This document shows positions 35,133-38,256 of a DNA stretch of 38,256 nucleotides, one piece after another (within the stretch, counting starts at the first letter, position 1; each line of letters begins with the position of its first letter). Under the pieces are notes generated by a model. That model ran no database searches, was not told the origin of the DNA, and saw only the letters and a program-made list of their open reading frames with translations. Source of the stretch: an uncultured Verrucomicrobia subdivision 3 bacterium. Its GTDB lineage: Bacteria; Verrucomicrobiota; Verrucomicrobiae; Limisphaerales; UBA11358. Location: contig CAIXPZ010000249.1 of NCBI GenBank assembly GCA_903921455.1, positions 1 through 38,256 of the forward strand. Direction: 5' to 3'. Position numbers and translations under genes: made by a program.

Positions 35133-35891
35133 GCTCCGCAGCGGCCTTGGGGCAGCACGCTGGGCGTGATGAACGGCAGTAATCCGAATGGGGCTTGGTT
35201 CCTGTTTGTGCAGGACGATTCCCAGCTCTTTGTCGGCACGATCAGCAGCGGTTGGTCTCTCACGCTCACCACGGGGTATCCGGTGGGTTACGCTGCTGAC
35301 AATCAGGTTTACGTCACTCCGGCTGTCGTCACCAATGTTCCCAATTCCTCCTGGCCGGTGACTTTGGCCGTCACCAATTATGGTCCGTCCTCCGCCACCA
35401 ATGTGTTTGTCACGGATACCTTGCCGATGCCTGGCACCGGCGTCACGCTGGTTTCGTCCAATGCCTCGGCCGGTTCGGTGGCGGTTTACGGGGATACCCT
35501 GATTTGGACGGTCGGTAATCTGGCCCTCGGCAATGGGGCCAGCCTGACCTTGAATTTTTACGCCGCCTCAAACTCAGCGGGCTACTATACCAACAACGTC
35601 ACGGTCAATGCGACCACCCCTGATCCGAATCCTGACGATGACGGCGGCACGGCCACGCTCTTTGTTTCCAACGTGTCCGCCGCGCCCCCGCATTTGGCGC
35701 CCAGCTATAATCCCGCCACTGGCATCTTCCAATTGGTTGGGGCGGGTTCGCCCGGCCAGTCCGTGATTGTGCAGTCGTCCACCAACCTGGTGAACTGGCT
35801 GCCGATTTCCACCAACGTCATTCCGTTCACGAACTCCTACGCCACCACGAATTATCCGGTGCAGTTCTATCGGGCGGTGGTCGGTCCGTAA
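33402..35891 (+). CDS. Secreted sedolisin (S53) carrying the second half of a P-domain plus a DUF11-like domain
   Basis: The 829-residue product has a signal peptide (1 to about 27), a pro-kumamolisin domain (about 30-190, QGHVPSVVAQLAPG onward) and an S53 peptidase (about 205-570). Catalytic residues are Glu279 and Asp283 (EVSLDIEM), Asp359 (ASGDSDA) and Ser479 (GGTSCAAP). It is clearly paralogous to the giant's protease: the same blocks recur, such as TNRLHLAIGL and GYDLCTGLGTPNGTNLI. After the protease, residues 578-623 (APQRPWGSTLGVMNGSNPNG, later ISSGWSLTLTTG) are the C-terminal half of a P-domain, with no first half in this protein. A DUF11-like domain follows (about 635-750, VTLAVTNYGPSSATNVFVTD), then a C-terminal module (IVQSSTNLVNWLPIST, ending VQFYRAVVGP). 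coaE begins 9 bp after the stop. Confidence 0.87.
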   Translation: MSKMFLKMTFGALAVAGLAWVAPAAAPVSGAMKQLQGHVPSVVAQLAPGARLAGTNRLHLAIGLPLRNQDGLNALLQQVSDPSSPNYHHFLTSAEFNAQFGPTEQDYQTVLQFAATNGLTVTRTHTNRMLVEVAASASSVEHAFNVTLRKYRDAKNNREFFSPDTEPTVPAGLAALDVSGLNNYAQPKPHLRMNPNSTAPHAGSGPGGNYMGYDFRSAYVPGTTLTGAGQKIALVQFDGYYASDIAQYAQQAGLPGVPLTNILLNGFSGVPTGSGGEVEVSLDIEMVISMAPNLSQVLVYEGDPFNFLPNVVLNQIAADNSARQISCSWGWLGGPSATSDQIFQQMILQGQTFFNASGDSDAFLPGQVDDPNQFGYPSCTPYITQVGGTTLTTAGAGGPRVAEKVWNWGLADPVNFDGVGSCGGISEHYATPSWQVGFGTSTNHGTTTGRNIPDVALTADNIYVIADNGIAYPGTGGTSCAAPLWAGFTALINQQAALNGKPSVGFINPAIYAIAKSAAYTNTFNDITNANNTWSLSRTNFFAVPGYDLCTGLGTPNGTNLINALVSLASNAPPVISAPQRPWGSTLGVMNGSNPNGAWFLFVQDDSQLFVGTISSGWSLTLTTGYPVGYAADNQVYVTPAVVTNVPNSSWPVTLAVTNYGPSSATNVFVTDTLPMPGTGVTLVSSNASAGSVAVYGDTLIWTVGNLALGNGASLTLNFYAASNSAGYYTNNVTVNATTPDPNPDDDGGTATLFVSNVSAAPPHLAPSYNPATGIFQLVGAGSPGQSVIVQSSTNLVNWLPISTNVIPFTNSYATTNYPVQFYRAVVGP

Positions 35892-35900
35892 TTCGGCAGC

Positions 35901-36500
35901 ATGAAACTCTGCGGTTTGACCGGCGGCGTGGGGATGGGCAAATCCACCGCCGCCGGCTTCTTTTTGCCATCCGGCGCGCGGGTTGTGGATACCGACCAGC
36001 TCGCGCGGCAGTTGGTGCAGCCCGGTCAGCCTGCGCTGGCGGAAATCCTGGCCACCTTTGGTTCCAATCTGCTTGCCCCCGATGGCACGTTGAACCGCGA
36101 ACAGCTGGCCCGCCTGATTTTCGCCGATGCGGTCGCTCGCCAGCAGTTGGAGACCATCTTGCATCCCCGCATCCGCGCGGCCTGGCTGGCTCAGGTTGAA
36201 AGGTGGCGCACGGAAAACTGTCCGCTGGCCGTCGTGGTCATTCCGCTCCTGTTTGAGACGGCGGCGGAGAACCAATTCGATAAAATCATCTGTGTCGCCA
36301 GTTCGCCCGCGTCCCAGCATGAGCGGCTGCGGGCGCGTGGCTGGTCCCCGGCGCAAATCCAGCAGCGGATCGCGGCGCAACTGCCGGTGGAACAAAAAAT
36401 CGCGCTCTCCCATTATGTTCTCTGGGCCGAGGGCAGCCTGGCAGTGCTGGCCCGTCAGGTCGCCTGCGTGATTGGGACGTTGTCAGCCGATGCGGCCTGA
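35901..36500 (+). CDS. coaE: Dephospho-CoA kinase
   Basis: The 199-residue protein has the CoaE layout: a Walker A P-loop at the N-terminus (GLTGGVGMGKST, about residues 5-16), VVDTDQLARQLVQPGQPA as the substrate-binding start, LNREQLARLIFADAVARQQLE, LHPRIRAAW and the ADP-binding VVIPLLFETAAENQFDKIIC region, then a lid segment with RLRARGWSPAQIQQRI. CoaE phosphorylates the ribose 3'-hydroxyl of dephospho-CoA with ATP, the last step of coenzyme A synthesis, in the cytoplasm. Size is normal. It starts 9 bp after the second sedolisin, so it may be transcribed from the same long unit. It is the last clear gene before the repeat-rich tail. Confidence 0.92.
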   Translation: MKLCGLTGGVGMGKSTAAGFFLPSGARVVDTDQLARQLVQPGQPALAEILATFGSNLLAPDGTLNREQLARLIFADAVARQQLETILHPRIRAAWLAQVERWRTENCPLAVVVIPLLFETAAENQFDKIICVASSPASQHERLRARGWSPAQIQQRIAAQLPVEQKIALSHYVLWAEGSLAVLARQVACVIGTLSADAA

Positions 36501-37060
36501 ACCGTGCGGTTCGCTGAACTGGACGCATTCAACTTGCGCCTGGAGAGCGGCGCTCTCCCTGCTGTCCCGGGATTCCCCGAAACTGCTATGACCATCTTGG
36601 GCATGCCGCTTGCTTTATTTTTTGGTGGCGTGGTTTACCTTGTTCGGGCGTGTTGGGTGGTTTGGGTTCAACCGGTTCTTTGATATATTCGGATGCGTTG
36701 GCGCTTCTGGACCCTCTGCCGGTCTCGCCGGTTGAGCCGCTTCCAGTCAGGACGAGATTCCGCCTGGGAGCATTGACGGAAATGAGGGATAGCATTTCAT
36801 ATAGTCATAGACACGATCGGTTCCTGCGGCCAAAGCTCCCGGAGCGCTTGCGGACTTCCAGACGCTGCGCGTTGACGTTGGTTTTAGCCCCGCGCGGTAG
36901 CGTCTTGGAGTGCGGCGGCCCTCCGCCGCTGTTCCCTTTGGCCCACTCAACTGTGCCAATGTTAACCGGAACTGCTATAGCGATGTTGGGCGAGGCTTTG
37001 GTGCGGGCGCCGGTTTGAAAACCCAGCCACCCCGCCGAACCGAAGCCAAAAACTAAAAAT
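36501..37060. other. Non-coding, repeat-like region after coaE
   Basis: No convincing gene was found. A 7-bp hairpin (GGAGAGC, loop GGC, GCTCTCC) lies at about 36542-36558, without a T tract, so it is not a clear terminator. Two imperfect 24-bp direct repeats (36579-36602 and 36968-36991, 19 of 24 identical, core AACTGCTAT...TTGGGC) bound a segment of about 370 bp. Short frames exist (for example 36650-37018 plus strand, 36747-36959 minus strand), but none shows a recognisable family or a ribosome binding site. Confidence 0.45.
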
Positions 37061-37071
37061 CCGGTCTCGGG

Positions 37072-37120
37072 TTGACAGTATTTTTACTGGACATTTATGT
37101 ATCTATAAATTATGATACAT
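37072..37120 (+). promoter_or_regulatory. Orphan promoter/operator-like site
   Basis: A perfect TTGACA (37072-37077) is followed after 18 bp by a weak -10 (TATGTA, 3 of 6) in a strongly AT-rich patch. A perfect 7-bp inverted repeat, ATGTATC (37097-37103) and GATACAT (37114-37120), overlaps and follows the -10 and could be an operator. No open frame of note lies downstream on the plus strand. Confidence 0.3.
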
Positions 37121-37200
37121 CTAGTTCGTTGACCCCGGTCGCCGGCAACTCGGGCTTGTTTCCAAAATACGGAACCCGGCAGATCGTTGGCTGACCGGTG

Positions 37201-37242
37201 GGTCAAGTCGCGCTGCGGCTTGACCTGACCGCGTAGCGGTCA
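37201..37242. repeat. Pair of adjacent hairpins
   Basis: Hairpin 1 has an 11-bp stem (37201-37211 with 37215-37225, one G-U pair in RNA, loop GCT). Hairpin 2, starting at the next base, has a perfect 7-bp stem TGACCGC/GCGGTCA (37226-37232 with 37236-37242, loop GTA). There is no T tract. They could be part of a REP-like element. Confidence 0.45.
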
Positions 37243-37400
37243 CTGGCTGGCGGGTTGATCTTTCGGTTGATAAACAATTCCGTCGCCTGCCGCTGCACTC
37301 GGCGACGGGCGGGTGGGGGGGGCGCGACGGGCATGGCCGTTCTTTGACATCTTAATTTTAGTTGTGTGCGTCAAGTTCTGCAAATTGGTTTTCAGGTCAC

Positions 37401-37430
37401 CTTTGGTAATCTCTGGTAATCTCTGGTAAC
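37401..37430. repeat. Three tandem 10-bp repeats
   Basis: CTTTGGTAAT, CTCTGGTAAT and CTCTGGTAAC follow each other directly. Ten-base periodicity places copies on one face of the helix. The array lies in a region without a recognised gene, so iteron-like binding or chance duplication cannot be told apart. Confidence 0.5.
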
Positions 37431-37596
37431 TTGCACCCGTTGTTGGATCATGCCGCCTCCCTCGGTTTGTCCCTGATTCGTTTGAAAATTTTACCCCTAA
37501 AAATATAAAAGTGGTAAAGAAATAGTAATTCTGTTGCACAGATCCAGACGCAAGGAATATAGCGGTTCTATTGGGAAATAAAAGGGAAATTGGCTT

Positions 37597-37718
37597 TAAT
37601 CCGCTTAAATTTCGGGTGGGTGCGTATCGTGGGGCTGACACTTTCACTGACAGCCTCTTCCCGCCAAGGGGCACTGTCAGTGGCCCGGACCGGACGAAAA
37701 CCCGAAAATTTCGGATTA
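37597..37718. repeat. Nested-palindrome element (MITE-like or structured RNA)
   Basis: Outer arms are 37597-37617 and 37700-37718: both contain TAATCCG and AAATTTCGGGT in opposite orientation with small indels. An inner perfect 9-bp inverted repeat, CACTGACAG (37645-37653) and CTGTCAGTG (37674-37682), lies between them. The 122-bp unit has no coding capacity of note. Terminal inverted repeats suggest a small non-autonomous mobile element. Confidence 0.45.
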
Positions 37719-37748
37719 GCGGCCTATCCCGGGGCTTTACTTCATTAG

Positions 37749-38156
37749 CATAATTTAACTTTGGCTTCGGCAAGAATACTTATCGAGTATGCCATCGTGC
37801 TGATTACCGCTGGTTCCGGCGAATATGAATTCCGGAATTTGGCACTTGGTTTATGTCGACAGGGAGACGCCCTGCTCGTCCCTCTTGGCCAGTGGCATCA
37901 ATAACGGACTCTTCCGACTACCGGTTGGTCAGAACTGTGTATCTGGCTAGGCGGTGAATATCCGCACCGCCTGCACGCACACTGGGGCGACGCTTCGCCG
38001 CGTGTCACAAACGCAGGATACGGGAGGAAATTGAATGGAGTCGCTACTCACGTTCCCGACGCATGCTTTGGAAAACCAATCTTCCCATCAAAGCGAGCGC
38101 TTTTTCCTGCGGGTTTGGTGATCCGAGCAAGAAGAGTAAGGTGTTGCGCAGACTGA
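37749..38156 (+). pseudogene. Possible decayed AraC-type regulator (cupin sensor domain)
   Basis: One frame starting after a TAG at 37746 encodes ARILIEYAIVLITAGSGEYE and then QGDALLVPLGQWHQ before a TAA at 37902. This resembles the arabinose-binding/cupin part of AraC regulators (GSG-Y-F ... GD-LL-P-G-WH). The same frame then continues for 83 more codons to a TGA at 38154 without recognisable helix-turn-helix motifs. There is no credible start codon before the similarity. The resemblance is short and the call is tentative. Confidence 0.2.
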
Positions 38157-38256
38157 CCGCAGCAACCCCCGCAGAGATTCGCAATAGTCCCCAAGGCACA
38201 AGACCTAACACGCTCTAATCTTCTGATTCATTAATAGAATAAGGGGCAATGTTCAC

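Noticed and set aside
36542..36558. Rho-independent terminator for coaE
   Set aside because: The 7-bp GC hairpin is perfect but is followed by CTGCTG rather than a T tract.
36650..37018. Plus-strand open frame of 122 codons
   Set aside because: It crosses the direct-repeat-bounded element and has no recognisable fold or start signal; treated as part of the repeat-like region.
37240..37773. Minus-strand open frame of 177 codons
   Set aside because: It runs through the 10-bp tandem repeats and the nested palindrome, lacks a domain or ribosome binding site and has composition unlike the genes of the window.
37948..38010. Known riboswitch, tmRNA or RNase P RNA
   Set aside because: The hairpins are clear, but none of the conserved core sequences of cobalamin, TPP, GEMM, tmRNA or RNase P RNA could be found around them.

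Overview
The window most likely comes from a member of the Verrucomicrobiota, probably the Pedosphaera/Limisphaerales side. That is inferred from a PilM / Amuc_1100-like / secretin gene cluster, very large Thr/Asn-rich secreted proteins that share 'STDLxxW'-type C-terminal modules, and a GH106-type glycosidase. There is no rRNA or other hard taxonomic marker, so the placement is inference. Coding DNA is GC-rich and dense. No tRNA, rRNA, CRISPR array or complete IS element was recognised.

Left part (1-7428): a truncated minus-strand GH106-like glycosidase; a divergent plus-strand pair of CCA-adding tRNA nucleotidyltransferase (carrying an in-frame palindromic repeat) and an Smr-domain protein; then a minus-strand series (read right to left) of acylphosphatase, calcineurin-like phosphoesterase, GT9 glycosyltransferase and a secreted DUF1080 protein. 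A CACAGAT-rich palindromic repeat lies between the phosphoesterase and the GT9 gene.

Centre (7429-15038): a close-packed plus-strand cluster starting behind a TATAAT box that lies inside a 10-bp inverted repeat. It encodes a PilM-PilN (GspL-like) fusion, an Amuc_1100-like (PilO-like) membrane protein, a small bitopic membrane protein in the position of Amuc_1099, and a secretin. The gene order matches Akkermansia Amuc_1101-1100-1099-1098 as I recall it. The secretin is unusual: it is divided between two consecutive, same-frame genes, each with its own signal peptide. A stand-alone FEN-type 5'-3' exonuclease overlaps the second half.

Right part (15155-36500): five large exported proteins, all on the plus strand: a beta-propeller-like protein, a Thr/Asn/Tyr-rich protein with a putative Ig-like C-terminus, a beta-helix-like protein, a giant (about 3335 aa) sedolisin with PPC, Calx-beta, delta-60 and P-domain modules, and a second sedolisin. 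The giant ends in the first half of a P-domain, and the second sedolisin carries exactly the missing second half after its peptidase domain. A 1767-nt block (stop, new start, signal peptide, S53 protease) therefore appears to sit inside what was one P-domain. coaE follows. Together with the split secretin, this gives two independent in-frame fissions of exported beta-domain proteins in one locus, and this is the strongest candidate for something undescribed here. A reasonable but unproven reading is that the PilMNO-like/secretin machine assembles or exports the neighbouring giant proteins.

The last 1.75 kb (36501-38256) has no convincing intact gene. It holds several repeat-like elements (imperfect direct repeats, hairpins, a 10-bp tandem repeat, a nested palindrome), an orphan promoter-like site and a possible decayed AraC-type regulator.
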